From NCBI GenBank assembly GCA_026225945.1, contig JAMJFZ010000320.1, positions 8,065,001-8,129,000 on the forward strand: a stretch of DNA of 64,000 nt, given 5' to 3'. Shown in pieces: positions 42,706-53,070 of the stretch. Position 1 is the first letter of the stretch. Every line of letters begins with the position of its first letter. Both the position numbers and the translations under genes were made by a program. This DNA comes from Cricetomys ansorgei (lineage: Eukaryota > Chordata > Mammalia > Rodentia > Nesomyidae). The notes under the pieces were generated by a model. That model made no database searches. It saw only the letters and a list, made by a program, of their open reading frames with translations, and was not told the DNA's origin.

Positions 42706-42851
42706 GCAGGTGTGGTGGTACACTCTTTAATCCCAGCACTCGGGAGGCAAAGGCAGGCAGATCTCTGAGTTCAAAGCTAACCTAGTATACAAAGCAAGTT
42801 CCAGGCCAACCAGGGCTACACAGTGAGGCCCTGTCTCAAACACACACACAC
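42706..42851 (+). mobile_element. B1 SINE
   Basis: CAGGTGTGGTGGTACACTC, TAATCCCAGCACTCGGGAGG, GTTCCAGGCCAACCAGGGC and GGCCCTGTCTCAAACAC, ending in a short CA run. Confidence 0.92.
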
Positions 42852-43023
42852 TTCCAACAGTCCTTAAATATGTACCACATACCAGGTAGCAGGCTGTCTT
42901 CAGGAGCACAGCACAGAGCCAGACAGCACTGAACTCAAGGCCCAGTGGGTTGAAATCTGTATTTCTAAAACAGACAGACATTAATATCACATGGCCTTGA
43001 AGTTCAAAACCTGCCTGCAGAGG

Positions 43024-43200
43024 CAGGAGAGATGGCTCAGTGGTTAAGCATACTGGCTGCTCTTCTAGAGGATGTGGGTTCAATTCCCAGCACCCACAGG
43101 GTGGCTCACAACCATGTATAACTCTAGTCCCAGGGGATCTGATCCCCTCTTGTGAGTGTAGCACACATGTGATGTATAGACCTATAGATGTAATATATAG
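43024..43200 (+). mobile_element. B2 SINE
   Basis: AGGAGAGATGGCTCAGTGG, TTAAGCATACTGGCTGC, GTGGGTTCAATTCCCAGC, GGTGGCTCACAACCATG and AGGGGATCTGATCCCCTC. Confidence 0.93.
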
Positions 43201-43471
43201 ACAATGTATAGATTCAGACAAGACTAGTCCATCCTCACAGAGCCCAGGGTTAGCAGGGTGTTAACCAAGCAGACTGGCACAGTTCTATCATAGAGGCATA
43301 AACCCAGTAATGCAAGTTTGCATTACTCCTGCAAGATGGGCGATACCATCGTTACACTGTGCTAGCCTGGAGATGGTGCTGTACACACGCGAAGTCATGT
43401 CAAGGAGCCCGTGTGCCACCATTTCTACCAAAGCCTATTTTACTGGAAGCTTTGTCTGTTGTGGCTCCCAT

Positions 43472-43567
43472 TTGTTTTTAGAGACAGGTTCTCAATAGGT
43501 AGCCCAGGCTGACTTCAAACTCACCATCCTCTGCTGGGGTTACAGGTGTGCAGCAAACATGTCCGGC
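43472..43567 (-). mobile_element. B1-type SINE, partial
   Basis: Antisense: TTTTTAGAGACAGGTTCTC, GTAGCCCAGGCTGACTTC and GGGGTTACAGGTGTGC. Confidence 0.75.
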
Positions 43568-43569
43568 TA

Positions 43570-44400
43570 CCTGACGTTTTCATTTAGCCGATTCACATCC
43601 ATTAAGCCTGTCTTTGTAGTAACTAATCTCTAAAATCATAACAGTAGGAAGTCGTTTGTGGGTTTTAATGACGTTATTATTTCAAAACTTCATCTGTTGA
43701 AATCTAACTCCCAGTATGATGGTAAAAGACAGCGGGTCATGACTTTGGGGGAAGGGGGGAGTAGGGCTACGAGGGTCTCAGGAATGAGACCAGGGCCTGC
43801 GTGTGCTTCTTTTCTCCTTCCTGTGACGTAAAACCCAGATGCCACTTATGGAAGGGAGGCTCAGTTAGCTTCGCAGTTCCTTCGCAGTATGCTGTCCCTT
43901 CTGGCCGGGAGGGCTGGGACCTGGCATAACTCCTCTACCCCTTGGCAGATCAGGAAGCGAAGCTTGATCCTGAAGTAGTGCCGGGCTGAAACTCTCAAAG
44001 GCACACCTCCTCGGTAGACTACCAGCCATGCCTCCCACCCAGCAGTTCTGTAATCTCCCCAAGTAGGGCCTCAAGCTGGGGCCAAGTCTTCAAACACATG
44101 AGCCTGTGGAGGGAATTTCATGCTCAAACCTTTAACAAAGCCCTCCCGACAGGAGCCCAAGAACTTTAGCCTCCTCCCCGTTGTGTGAGGTGCCAGGTGA
44201 TGAGGAAGGGGTGCATCTGAAGAGTGTCCTGCTGACCGAGGCCGGCACCTTATCCCACACTCCAGCTCCCAGAATGATGAGAAAGAAAATATTCTACTTG
44301 ATCCATTCCACCTTGATTTCAGTACGTAGCTGTAGGGCAAATACCAACTCAAACTTTACATCTGATATGCCAGACTTTGGGAAATTCAGGTAGACAGGAT
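43570..44400. other. Unassigned sequence
   Basis: About 0.8 kb, no repeat recognised. A 117-codon minus-strand frame (44294-44647) runs into an antisense SINE and is not supported. Confidence 0.35.
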
Positions 44401-44419
44401 GAGAGATGTTTGTTTGTTT

Positions 44420-44577
44420 CAATTTACATTTGGGTGGGGGGAGCATGCCATAGTAGAGGTCGGTGGACAACTTGCAAAAGTCAGCTCTCTCCTTCCACTG
44501 TGCGGGTCTGGAGATTGTGCTCAGAGCCTCAGAGTTGGCAGCAAGCCTGCACCTGCTGAGCCATCTGGACAGCCCAC
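44420..44577 (-). mobile_element. B2-clade SINE
   Basis: Antisense: GTAGAGGTCGGTGGACAAC, CAGCTCTCTCCTTCCACTG, GAGATTGTGCTCAGAGC and CTGCTGAGCCATCTGGACAG. Confidence 0.82.
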
Positions 44578-44683
44578 GGTTTACTTCTTGGCTGTGCCAC
44601 ACATGTGGTGGTGAGGCACAGGTGGTGAGGGAGCGAGGGTTCTCCATTAAGCCATTCCAGGACCGAGACCCTTCATGCTTAAG

Positions 44684-44909
44684 CAGGTGTTCTCAACCTG
44701 TGGGTCGTGACCCCTCTGGGGAAGTCCAACAACCCCTTCATAGGGGTCACCTAAGACCATCTGCATATCAGGTATTCACATTACGATTCATAACAGTAGC
44801 AAAATTACAGTTATGAAGCAGCAACACAAATCGTTTTATGGTTAGGGGTCACCACAACGTTAGGACCTGTATTAAAGGATCTCAGCGTTAGGAAGGTTGA
44901 GAACCACTG
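44684..44909 (+). mobile_element. URR1-type hAT DNA transposon (non-autonomous)
   Basis: A 226-bp element with terminal inverted repeats (GTTCTCAACCTGTGGGTC at the left, AGGTTGAGAACCACTG at the right) and the body TTACGATTCATAACAGTAGC, AAAATTACAGTTATGAAGC, GGGGTCACCACAAC. This is the rodent URR1 pattern, a small hAT-Charlie relative moved by a transposase supplied elsewhere. The 8-bp flanks (TGCTTAAG / GTCTGGAG) no longer match well. Confidence 0.9.
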
Positions 44910-44914
44910 GTCTG

Positions 44915-45268
44915 GAGGCTCCCTATCACCCTTGAGCCTTTGTGACTGCCTGTTCTACTGTCGGAACATGTCCAGGAAGGCAGTTTGTAAGGGAAACTCT
45001 GGGTGCTCGTGAGAAAACTCCAAAAAACCAAGACAAGAGTCTTGTGACCTCCGTTTCTTCAAGAACATGGAACTGTTCTTGGATTACGCTTTCGTGCTCC
45101 TCCCAGGTGTAGCGGATAGGAGTGAGTTCACTTCCGATTATTCATTGCAGCTGGCTGTTGTTATCTGTTCATATGCCTCGACGGAAAAACACGTTTTTGC
45201 CGCACACAGTTTCCCCACCACATGTGGCTTGCCCTTGTGAATATACACTTTACTCATGTGACTTCTCT
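44915..45268. other. Unassigned sequence
   Basis: About 350 bp between URR1 and the next SINE with nothing recognised. Confidence 0.4.
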
Positions 45269-45272
45269 CTTT

Positions 45273-45448
45273 TTTAAGATTTATTTTCGTATGAGTGCTC
45301 CATCTGCCTGCACACCTGCATCCCAGAAGAGGGCATCAGGCCCCACTATAGATGGTTGTGAGCCACCATGTGGTTGCAGGGAACTGAACTCTGGATCTCT
45401 GGAAGAGCAGCCAATGCTCTTCATCCCAGAGCCATCTCTCCAGCCCCC
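45273..45448 (-). mobile_element. B3 (B2-clade) SINE
   Basis: Antisense: TTTTTTAAGATTTATTTTCG, CCCAGAAGAGGGCATCAGG, AGATGGTTGTGAGCCACC, GAACTGAACTCTGGATC and CAGAGCCATCTCTCCAGCCC. Confidence 0.95.
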
Positions 45449-45587
45449 ATGTGACTCCTCTTCACCTTCAGAGGATAAATTGGCGGATACTTGGAATAAA
45501 GTTGGCTATTGCATGAGGTTTATTCTGCCTCGTTTATTGGCTCCTTTCTCCCAGGTCCCACTGCTTTAGAGTAGCAAACCTTCTACT

Positions 45588-45905
45588 TTGCTTTTCTGTT
45601 GTGATAATCAACAAGACCAAAAGAAACTTTGGGAGGAAGGAGTTTGTTTCATCTTACAACTCATCATCAAGGGAAGCCAGGAGCTTCACACAGAAACCAT
45701 GAAGGAATGCTTGCTCCCAGGATCACATTCAGCTTCTTTTCTTACACGGCCCAGGCCGCCTGGTACCATACACAATGGCTGGGCCATCCTACACTGATTA
45801 GAGCCAAGAAAATGTCCCACAGGCAAATCTCAATTGGGGCTCTCCCTTCCCAGGATTATTGACAAATAAGATTAACTAGCACACTAATTCTGGATTCTCC
45901 ACATT
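45588..45905 (-). mobile_element. MT-type MaLR LTR
   Basis: Antisense: TGATAATCAACAAGACCAAA, AGAAACTTTGGGAGGAAGG, ATCATCAAGGGAAGCCAGG, AGAAAATGTCCCACAGGC and CTCAATTGGGGCTCTCCC. Confidence 0.82.
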
Positions 45906-46034
45906 GGCCGACAGGTGAGAAACAGTCTACACAGCCCATTGCTCAGAGCCCACTGACACTGTCAGCAAGAGCTGGGATTGTCAATCACACTACAGGCATT
46001 CCTACTGGGTGATATTGGGGAAGGGGGTGGGGTA

Positions 46035-46115
46035 AAAATGTCACTGTCCTGCCCCGGTGACACCAGCAGGTGTTACCAGGCAAAGCTGGGATCCAAACCC
46101 AGGTCAGGCCAGGAT
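46035..46115 (-). mobile_element. MIR fragment
   Basis: AAAGCTGGGATCCAAACCCAGG is the antisense MIR core. Confidence 0.5.
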
Positions 46116-46489
46116 GGCAGCTACCCACTCACCTCCCCTGCAAGGGTTTCCACACACCTTTAGAAGTTTCCAGGGTTTCCCTTAGATGTGCAAACTGAAC
46201 ACATGTCAGTGAGCCGTTTCAAGCCGAGCTTGTCATTTCTCACGTCCCCAGGCCGCCACCTCATGCATTTCCTATGGTGTACAATGAGTCCATTGACTAT
46301 GCCAGAAAACTGAACCTTCCCCCAGGTTCTGTCTGCAAATCCAGAAAATTCAGCTCGAAAGATGGTTGGAACCATGGAAAAGTGATCCCTTGCCTATAAA
46401 AACAAGTCTTTAAAATCAATTCCGAAGCCCGAATCACTATAGTTCAGCTTCGTATCAAGAACCTAAGGCCTCTCCTTTCTTCGGCCACT

Positions 46490-46855
46490 TGATTCCACAT
46501 GTATCGGTGACTTTTCTCCTTGCTGGGACAACTGTCTGGCAAAAGCAGCTTGGCAAAGGAAGGGCGTTTGGGGCTCACAGTTCAAGGTCTTTCACAGTAG
46601 GGAAGACACTGCCGCAGGACTGTGCGGCACCTGGTCCTGTTACATCTGCAGGCAGAAAGCAGAGACTCTGCTGCTCAGCTTGCTTCCTCCCTTGTGTTCA
46701 GCCCAAGGCCTCAGCCCATGAAATGGGGTTACCCACATTTCCAGTGGGTCCTCCCAATTCAATTATAACCCAATCTAGAAACATCACCACAAGCATTCCC
46801 AAGAGCTTGTCTCCCATGTGAATCTAGATCCTAACAAGTTGATAATGTTAACACC
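46490..46855 (-). mobile_element. Old MT-type MaLR LTR (MTD/MTE-like)
   Basis: Antisense: GCAAAAGCAGCTTGGCAAAG, TTTGGGGCTCACAGTTCAAGG and ACCCAATCTAGAAACATCACC. Diverged. Confidence 0.65.
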
Positions 46856-46869
46856 ACGCATGGCCCCAA

Positions 46870-47185
46870 GATGGCTGCTCTAGCTCCAAGTATCACAGAC
46901 AGACAGCAATGTCCGAGGGCAGAAAAGGAAAGTGTCTGCCCAATGGTCTCTAATGGGAAAAAAAAAAGCTACCCTGGAGGTGCCCCAGTGGAGAACCCTC
47001 TGATGTCTCACGCCACAACCACATTGCATGCTGTTGGTAAACCAGTCATGGGCAAGAACTTCCCTGAGATCTTCAGAGTTGCTGGGTGGATTGAGTTTCC
47101 TCTGGAGTTGGGTGTAGACCTGCCTGTGCTCTTGGAATTGCCCCCTGCCCCGATTCCAGATCCAAAGGCAAAATGGTATCATCTT
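46870..47185 (-). mobile_element. Possible ancient mammalian repeat
   Basis: AGATGGCTGCTCTAGCTCC, TACCCTGGAGGTGCCCCAG and TAAACCAGTCATGGGCAAG resemble the same unnamed old element as at 23.9-24.2 kb. Family and orientation uncertain. Confidence 0.35.
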
Positions 47186-47339
47186 GAGATGGAAGCTGGG
47201 GTGGATGGTAGGCTCTGCGTGGTATCAGCAGCCTCCCATCTGCTTCCTCCCTCCTCCTCCTCTCCCGTGGCTTGCAGATCTTACCTCCTTCATCTCCTCT
47301 ATTTGCACACCTGACACACATTCTTTTTCTCCCTGGACT

Positions 47340-47640
47340 CCATGGGCAGAAGCCATGGCCTTCAAGGTGTACACTGGGAGAGATTCTTTAAAAAGCAGAG
47401 AAGCGAAAATGCCCGATGCTGGCTAAAGCCTCTCAGCCGGCCATGGCAACTGCCCAGGTCCCCTTGCCTCACAAAGCCCGAGAACTTCCAGGTCCCTGTT
47501 TCAAATGTGGTCAAGAAGGTCACCGGGCTTGGGTCTACCTGAGCCCTGGCAAATCATTCTGACCGTGTCCAAGGTGTCATCAAGAGGGACAGTGGGCCAC
47601 TGACTGTCCTCATGTCCCTCAAGGTGTGAGAGCATCAGGC
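47340..47640 (+). pseudogene. gag: ERV gag remnant (nucleocapsid with two zinc knuckles)
   Basis: Remains of the C-terminal gag region of a class I endogenous retrovirus. Two in-frame CCHC-type knuckles are visible, at 47497-47538 and 47566-47607. In retroviruses each knuckle holds one zinc ion and helps bind the RNA genome. Each has lost one ligand: the first has Tyr (TAC) at the final Cys position, the second has Gln (CAG) at the His position. A TGA stop at 47560-47562 lies between them in the same frame. No matrix or capsid region is recognised upstream and no 5' LTR or primer-binding site is visible. The protease and polymerase follow in the same orientation. Clearly non-functional. Confidence 0.82.
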
Positions 47641-47739
47641 CCAAATTGCCCTCCAGTTGACCTCTTAGGTCTGATGGACAACCGAGGGAGCCCAGGCATC
47701 CTTGGCCCAACCACCACCATCTCCAACAGGGACCTCAGA

Positions 47740-48150
47740 CAGCCATCACGGTATCAGGGAGACCTGTCTCCTTTCTTTTGGACCACCGGGGCCACTTTTT
47801 GGTCCTGATGGAGTTTGGGGAACCCACCTCTCCTTGTTATCCTCTTGTCAGAGATGGGGGACAATAATGGGACAGTCTTATCATCCTCATAAAACCCCAC
47901 CACTTAGCTCTATCTTTAGGGGTATTCCCCTTACCCACTCCTTCCTAGTGGTATCACCCTGCCCTGTTTCCTTGTTGGGAAGGGACCTCCTAGCCAAAGT
48001 GAGAGCCTTTATTTCCTTTGCTCCCCCAATCCACTTGACTCCAAGCTCGCCAGTGATTCCTCTCCTCCTTCTCCTCCAAACTGCACAATCTGACACACCT
48101 TTTCCCGGATGGATCCCCGGCTATGGGACACTTAAAAGCCCTCTATAGCC
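47740..48150 (+). pseudogene. pro: ERV protease remnant
   Basis: Aspartic-protease domain that in life would cut gag-pol. The active-site region lies at 47778-47800; its Asp-Thr-Gly codons are put out of frame by an apparent extra C in GACCACCGGG, and a second indel follows within about 15 bp. Further on, the downstream LLGRDLL block typical of gammaretrovirus-like proteases is intact at about 47973-47993. The domain sits between the gag remnant and the reverse transcriptase, the normal pro-pol order. Frames are broken, so no product is expected. Confidence 0.82.
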
Positions 48151-48229
48151 AATCATCATCCCTCTCTCATTGTTCAATTACGAAACCCCACCAACTATAT
48201 CACCTGGCTCAATACACACTCTCTCTCCA

Positions 48230-48890
48230 AAGCCTCAGGGACTTAAGCCCCTCTCTCTGACCTTTTAAGAAAAAAATCTTCTGCGCCCCACATCTTCCCC
48301 CTTTTAACACCCCCATACTCACAATGAAAAACAAGCCCAATGGAACCTGTCACTTGGTTCAGGATCTCTGACCTATCAATTCGGCAGTGGTTTCCCTTGA
48401 CCCAGTAGTACCCAACCCTATACTCTCCTCTCCATCATCCCCTCAGAGACCTCTCATTTCTCTGTCCTAGACCACAAGGATGCCTTCTTTTCTATTCCTC
48501 TTGACCCGCCCCCCCCCCAGTCACAAAATATCTTTGCCTTCACATGAACTGACCCAGACACTTGCCTATCAACCCAACCTACTTGGACCGTCCTACCCCA
48601 GGGGTTCCGTGTCAGCCCACATCTACTTGGCCAGGCTCTGGCCTCTGACTTATATTCTCTGTCCCTTTAAAACTCCAAGCTTATTCAATACACAGATGAT
48701 CGGCTCCTCGCAGTCCATCCTTACCAATTAGCCAGGCTGACACATCTACCTTGCTAAACTTTCTGCATGGACGAGGATATAGTGTTTCAGCCTCTTAGGT
48801 CCAACTGTCCATCATCCCCCAGGTCACTTGTCTAGGACTAAGTGTTACTCCCACTCCCAAGGCCATTACCAAACAATACACCTGGAATAT
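48230..48890 (+). pseudogene. pol: ERV reverse transcriptase remnant
   Basis: Reverse-transcriptase fingers/palm region of the same provirus. Visible landmarks are the N-terminal conserved block near 48310-48375 with a TGA stop, a degraded Leu-Asp-x-Lys-Asp-Ala-Phe catalytic block near 48464-48490, a C-run (48508-48517) that shifts the frame, and the catalytic box, which reads Gln-Tyr-Thr-Asp-Asp at 48686-48700 (both Asp codons kept, the third position is Thr). Several stops and frame changes separate these blocks. The domain is then interrupted at about 48890 by a nested LTR fragment. Strong evidence for a class I (gammaretrovirus-like) origin; not functional. Confidence 0.85.
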
Positions 48891-48896
48891 ACCAAT

Positions 48897-49092
48897 CTAT
48901 GTCATAGCTACAAACCAATCAGCTTAAAGGTTCTGTGGTTGCTAAGAAAAGAGTATATAAGCACGTCTGAAAATCCCCTGGGGGTGGCCTCCTCCCCCTG
49001 CGTGGGGACCCCATGGAAGGACGTGTCGGTACAAAAAACCTCATGCTCTTGCAACGATTCGTGCCTCGGTGTCTCTCTTGGAGTCTCACCTG
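48897..49092 (+). mobile_element. Nested gammaretroviral-type LTR fragment
   Basis: U3-R-like piece inside pol: CCAAT box (48915-48919), TATA-like GAGTATATAAGC (48951-48962), a degraded poly(A) signal (ACAAAAAACC at 49031) and the R/U5-like CTCATGCTCTTGCAACGATTC and GTGCCTCGGTGTCTCTCTTGG. The 5' part of the U3 is missing and no target duplication was found. It separates two parts of the reverse-transcriptase domain, so it is either a later insertion or a recombination product. Confidence 0.65.
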
Positions 49093-49690
49093 ATAAAGAA
49101 GGCCCATCTTGGGCTTCTCACTACCACCAAAGATGAAATTCCATCCTTCGTAGTGATGGCTGGCTTCTTTATGCTCTTGGATTCCTTCTTACTCTTTTCT
49201 CACTCGCTCCTTATATGAGGCAGCCCTTGGCCCCTCACACGAACCCCTCCTTGTGCCCATTTCCGAGCCTTTCATAAGTATAACAGGCCCTCCTCCAGGC
49301 CCAAGAACTTCATCTTCCAGACCTAACTAGCCCCTTCTCTCTCTATGCTCTAGAGGAGGGATATGACCAGGGGTACTGGGCCACCAACTGAGACCTGCCT
49401 TTGCACCTGTTGCATACTTATAAAAAAAAAAAAAATTAGACCATACTTTCCAAGGATGGGCACCCTGTCTGCACGTTCTGGCTGCAACCGAACTTCTTAT
49501 ACACGAATCAACAAAGCTAACCTTCAGGTCACCTATTACTGTCTTCTCTCCTCACCACCTGTCCCCCCTTCTGACACACAAGGGTTTCCAGACACTGCCC
49601 CTCCCCGAGTCCTCTCTTCAGGTAGCACTGGAAGAGGACACCACTGTTCCCTGTCAGCCATCCCCGCGTCTCCACATTTCAAACTGACTC
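49093..49690 (+). pseudogene. pol: ERV reverse transcriptase connection / RNase H start, remnant
   Basis: Continuation of pol after the nested LTR: a degraded thumb/connection region at 49110-49400, then an A-run at 49422-49435 where about 60 bp of alignment looks lost, then the region that precedes RNase H (49490-49690), recognisable by a Leu-Leu-Ile-His block near 49493 and a Pro-His-His block near 49548. Frames change several times. RNase H catalytic residues and integrase are not recognised downstream. Confidence 0.75.
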
Positions 49691-51821
49691 AAGGCGCTAA
49701 TTTGACTCTCTCTAAGGTGCGTGTGGATCACTTGTTTCCGCTGGCTTCTGCCATCCACCATATTTGATTTCATCGTATTTGGTTCCAGATTCTAGAGTCC
49801 GACTCTTCAGCCATTTCTTCCTTCCACCTCCTCTAACCCTCTGTCTCTCCTCTCTCTGGCTCCTGCAGCCTGCTCCACCCTCCAGGGTGCCCACTGTGTG
49901 GGCAACTCTCAAGTTACCAAAACACTCCTCTCCTGGCCCTCTGTTGGAAGTCTGACAACTTCTCTCTGCTTTCCTGGGCTTCTTTCTTGCCTCTCAGCTC
50001 CCATTTGGAGCGTATACAAACTCCCTCCTGCAGAGTTCATTTTGTGACCCTTCCTCTCTTCCTCCACGGACTCAGATTTTATTAAAGCCTCAGTCTGTTA
50101 CTACAAACAGCTTGGCCATAGCACAGTTCAATGGCCAAAAATGGCATCCTTAATTTTCCATGGTGACAACTTCTGCCACTACACAAACAAATGATCCAAA
50201 ATCTCTTTTATCTAAGCTTACTCTCTCATCCTCTATTTCTTCCTGTCTACATCTGTCTGGGGTAGCTCTTACATATGGAAGTTTAACGTCCAAGAGAACC
50301 ACCCCTCTCACCAACAGCCCATCCAAATTGGGTTGGGAAGATGCTCTATAGCAAACTGTCAAGGGCTGATCCAGTTCCCTACAGCTCCTTATCCATCTCT
50401 TTTTCACCTGGGCTTACCTGTTCTATTTTTTGTGTGATAATTCCTATCCTGAAAACAAAGTCATAAAAGCAAGCTTATGAAAGGCAGCATTTTAAAAACA
50501 GTGCAGCTGCACCTCCCTGCACTCATACACAAGAATGGACCTCATGCTGGCAGACAAACTTTGTAACGTAAGAGCCACCCAAGTGGTATTACTTTTAGAA
50601 TGGCATGAAGGGGTCCTGGGGAGCAACTGAGGCTCGGCAAAGTATGGCAGGACTGAAGTTCCTAAATAAAGCCCAGGAAAGGCTGTTGGTGAAAATGCAG
50701 CCCAGTGGCAATGAGGGTCTAAGAACGTGTCCTAAGGAACAGAGAGGTCTGAGGATGTGGCAGCTTAACAAAATTCTGAAGGCGTAAGAAAGTGTTTTAA
50801 GGCATGTAAATGCAACTTCTGAAGGTATAGGAAAGTGATTTAAGGTAATGAAAAAAAATGTTTCTGATTTCTTTCCCTCTCTCTGCTACTGTTCTGAGAT
50901 TTCAAAGGTTTGGCGTTTTAACATTGGTCAATGGCGTTCTGATAAGCACTGACTACTGCTATCAGGCACAAGCTCAAGATTTTAAATCCCTTTTGGTTGT
51001 CTTCTAAGTATAGACTTAAGGATGCTTCTTATCATGCTAAGCACATCTCTGTCCAATCAGTATCTCCAGATCTCTGGACAGAGGAAAAATGTCTATGGTT
51101 TTTAACCCAAAACCATAGCTTTTGCTATGACTCAATGGCATGAGCCTACTCCAGCTGTTTTTTTAGACACCTGTTAGCTGCTTTTTCTACAATGTGGATT
51201 TCAGTACAGATCACATATAATGGTACTGCCGATATATCTAAAACTTTTTTTTCTTCTTGTAAACAAAAGTTCATGTAAGCTTCAGGGAGCCAAGGGAGTC
51301 ATGAGACTTAGATCCACCTCTCACAGGTCAAACTTCTACAGATAAGCACAGCTCAAGTTTCCCTGAGGGTGTGATCTATCCCTCTCTCCCCTAGACCTGG
51401 GACTCCAACCTTCCCCCCAGCTACCAGCACTTTAGGCCTGAAAGTTCCAAATGTACGATTTTCCTTTAAGCTTCCAAACTTAACTTCTGTCCCTTGTCTA
51501 TATTTGTTTCAGGAGATTTAGATTCGACAGGCCGGTGCCACCCAGGAATCAGCTGCAGACTGCAAAATACCTCAAATGCCTGCAACGGCCCTGGCCTGGC
51601 TGAAAGCTGACGTGAACCAGTCTAGCTGAGGTCTGCCATCTCCTCAGCTGTGTCAGCTAACCAGATGCTTCCGATAAATACCCCAAGTATTCAACACCCC
51701 TGAAGGTGAAGAGAAAGCTTGCCCTAAGAACTTCAACCCCCATTCAGCAGGAAGTAGTTTAATGATCACATCACCCTCTTTCCTGACTATTGATTGTTTA
51801 TCAAAAATAAACAAAAAAGGG
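49691..51821 (+). mobile_element. ERV interior, unassigned (integrase/env not recognised)
   Basis: About 2.1 kb between pol and the 3' LTR. It lies within the provirus by position, but I see no integrase HHCC or DDE pattern and no envelope signature, so the interior is heavily decayed, deleted or replaced. A polypurine-tract-like AAAAAAGGG stands at 51813-51821, immediately before the LTR. No open frame longer than about 85 codons. Confidence 0.5.
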
Positions 51822-52266
51822 TGGGATATAGGACCCTAGAGTCCTGCAAGTGGCTAGGCCCCACTCCCCAAACCTCTGTAACAGTCCTAACAGCCATTCC
51901 TAGCTCCTCCAGGTGAAGAGAGTGGCCAGGTCCCACCCTACAGGAAAAAAAAAAAACTGAGATGGACCACAAAAATCTCACCAAACCCCGAGCTTGCCCC
52001 GAGATCAGAACACAAAAATCCCACCAATCCCAGGCCACCTTAGAAAGCACACCCCTCCCCATCCCACCCCCACCCCCGCCGCCGCCGCCGCCGCCAAGAA
52101 ACCCTATATAAACCCTGTCCCTTGGTCAGTTCTCTGCTGCTTCTCACTCAAGCAGAGGCAGCCGCCCTCCTGGGTTTTTCCCTCCCAATAAATCTCTAGT
52201 GTGAGATTTGTTGTGTGTTGTGACTTTGTGGTATTCCTTGGCCCCTGACTATCAGGATGCTTTTCA
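51822..52266 (+). mobile_element. ERV 3' LTR
   Basis: About 445 bp from TGGGATATAGG (after the polypurine tract) to roughly GCTTTTCA. It holds a (GCC)6 run (52078-52095), a TATA box CTATATAAA (52104-52112) and an AATAAA signal (52186-52191) followed by a GT-rich stretch, the normal U3-R-U5 order. The 3' end position is inferred by comparison with the related LTR at 58.4 kb. Confidence 0.75.
52078..52095 (+). repeat. (GCC)6 run in LTR U3
   Basis: Six GCC triplets about 10 bp upstream of the LTR TATA box, in an otherwise C/A-rich U3. Confidence 0.97.
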
Positions 52267-52269
52267 TCT

Positions 52270-52865
52270 GAGCTGTTAACACGATGCTGTCAAATTGCTC
52301 CCCAAACCTTTCCCTTCTAGATACACAATGATCAGTTTTATCCCAGTTTTTTGTGCAAACCACTTTTTTAAGGAAAAATTTAAAAAGTGAGATGTCAGAA
52401 TTAATGGGATGTTAATGCTGTATCTGCTGTTCTTGGTTTCTTGAAATAATTACTACTCAAATTATTACAGAATCTAATTTTTGAAGCTGCCTTAATTAAC
52501 TCTGATTTAAAGTGCTTTGTGGGAGATAGAGATCATGGATGTTAGTAGCTAAATAAATCACCTATAATTGGACATCTTGAAAATGTATGGCTCCTTAGGG
52601 TGAAGAATCTGAACTGGGCCAGGTTGACTCCTATTCTTTAGGTCCCTCTCAGGTTGCAGTCTGATACTTGGTGGATGTTGAGGATTCATCCCAAGGCTCA
52701 CCCAGGGTTAGCTGTAGCTCACCAGTTGTTGACACGATTCCGTGGGTCCTATCACTGGGCTGAAAGCCTCATTTCTTCCTGGTTGTTGGCCAGATGCTCC
52801 CCTCTCCCCAGTTCCCTGCCACACAAATCATTCTAACTCACCTTGCTTTGTTGAAAAGTGCAGGC
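52270..52865. other. AT-rich unique sequence, possible conserved element
   Basis: Repeat-free. 52380-52580 is AT-rich with TAATTA-type cores (CTTAATTAAC at 52491-52500, AATAATTACTACTC) and TCTGATTTAAAG. Could be a regulatory element; conservation untested. Confidence 0.3.
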
Positions 52866-52867
52866 TG

Positions 52868-53070
52868 GGCCAGAGAGATGGCTCAGTGGTTAAGGGCACT
52901 CGCTGATCTTCCAGAGTCCCCAAGTTCAGTTCCTAGCACCCAGGCTGGGTGGCTTACAATCACCTGTAATTCCAGCTCCAGGGGAATGATGCCCTCTTCT
53001 GTCTCTCCAGGCGCCTGCACACGGGTGGCCACACTCACACACATGTATACAAGTAAAAATAAATCTTAGG
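52868..53070 (+). mobile_element. B3/B2 SINE
   Basis: GGGCCAGAGAGATGGCTCAG, GTGGTTAAGGGCACTCGC, GTTCAGTTCCTAGCACCC, CCAGCTCCAGGGGAATG and GATGCCCTCTTCTG, with an AAAAATAAATC tail. Confidence 0.93.

Noticed and set aside
47702..48148. 148-codon open frame as a functional retroviral protease
   Set aside because: The active-site triplet is out of frame and further indels and stops surround it; this is a relic.
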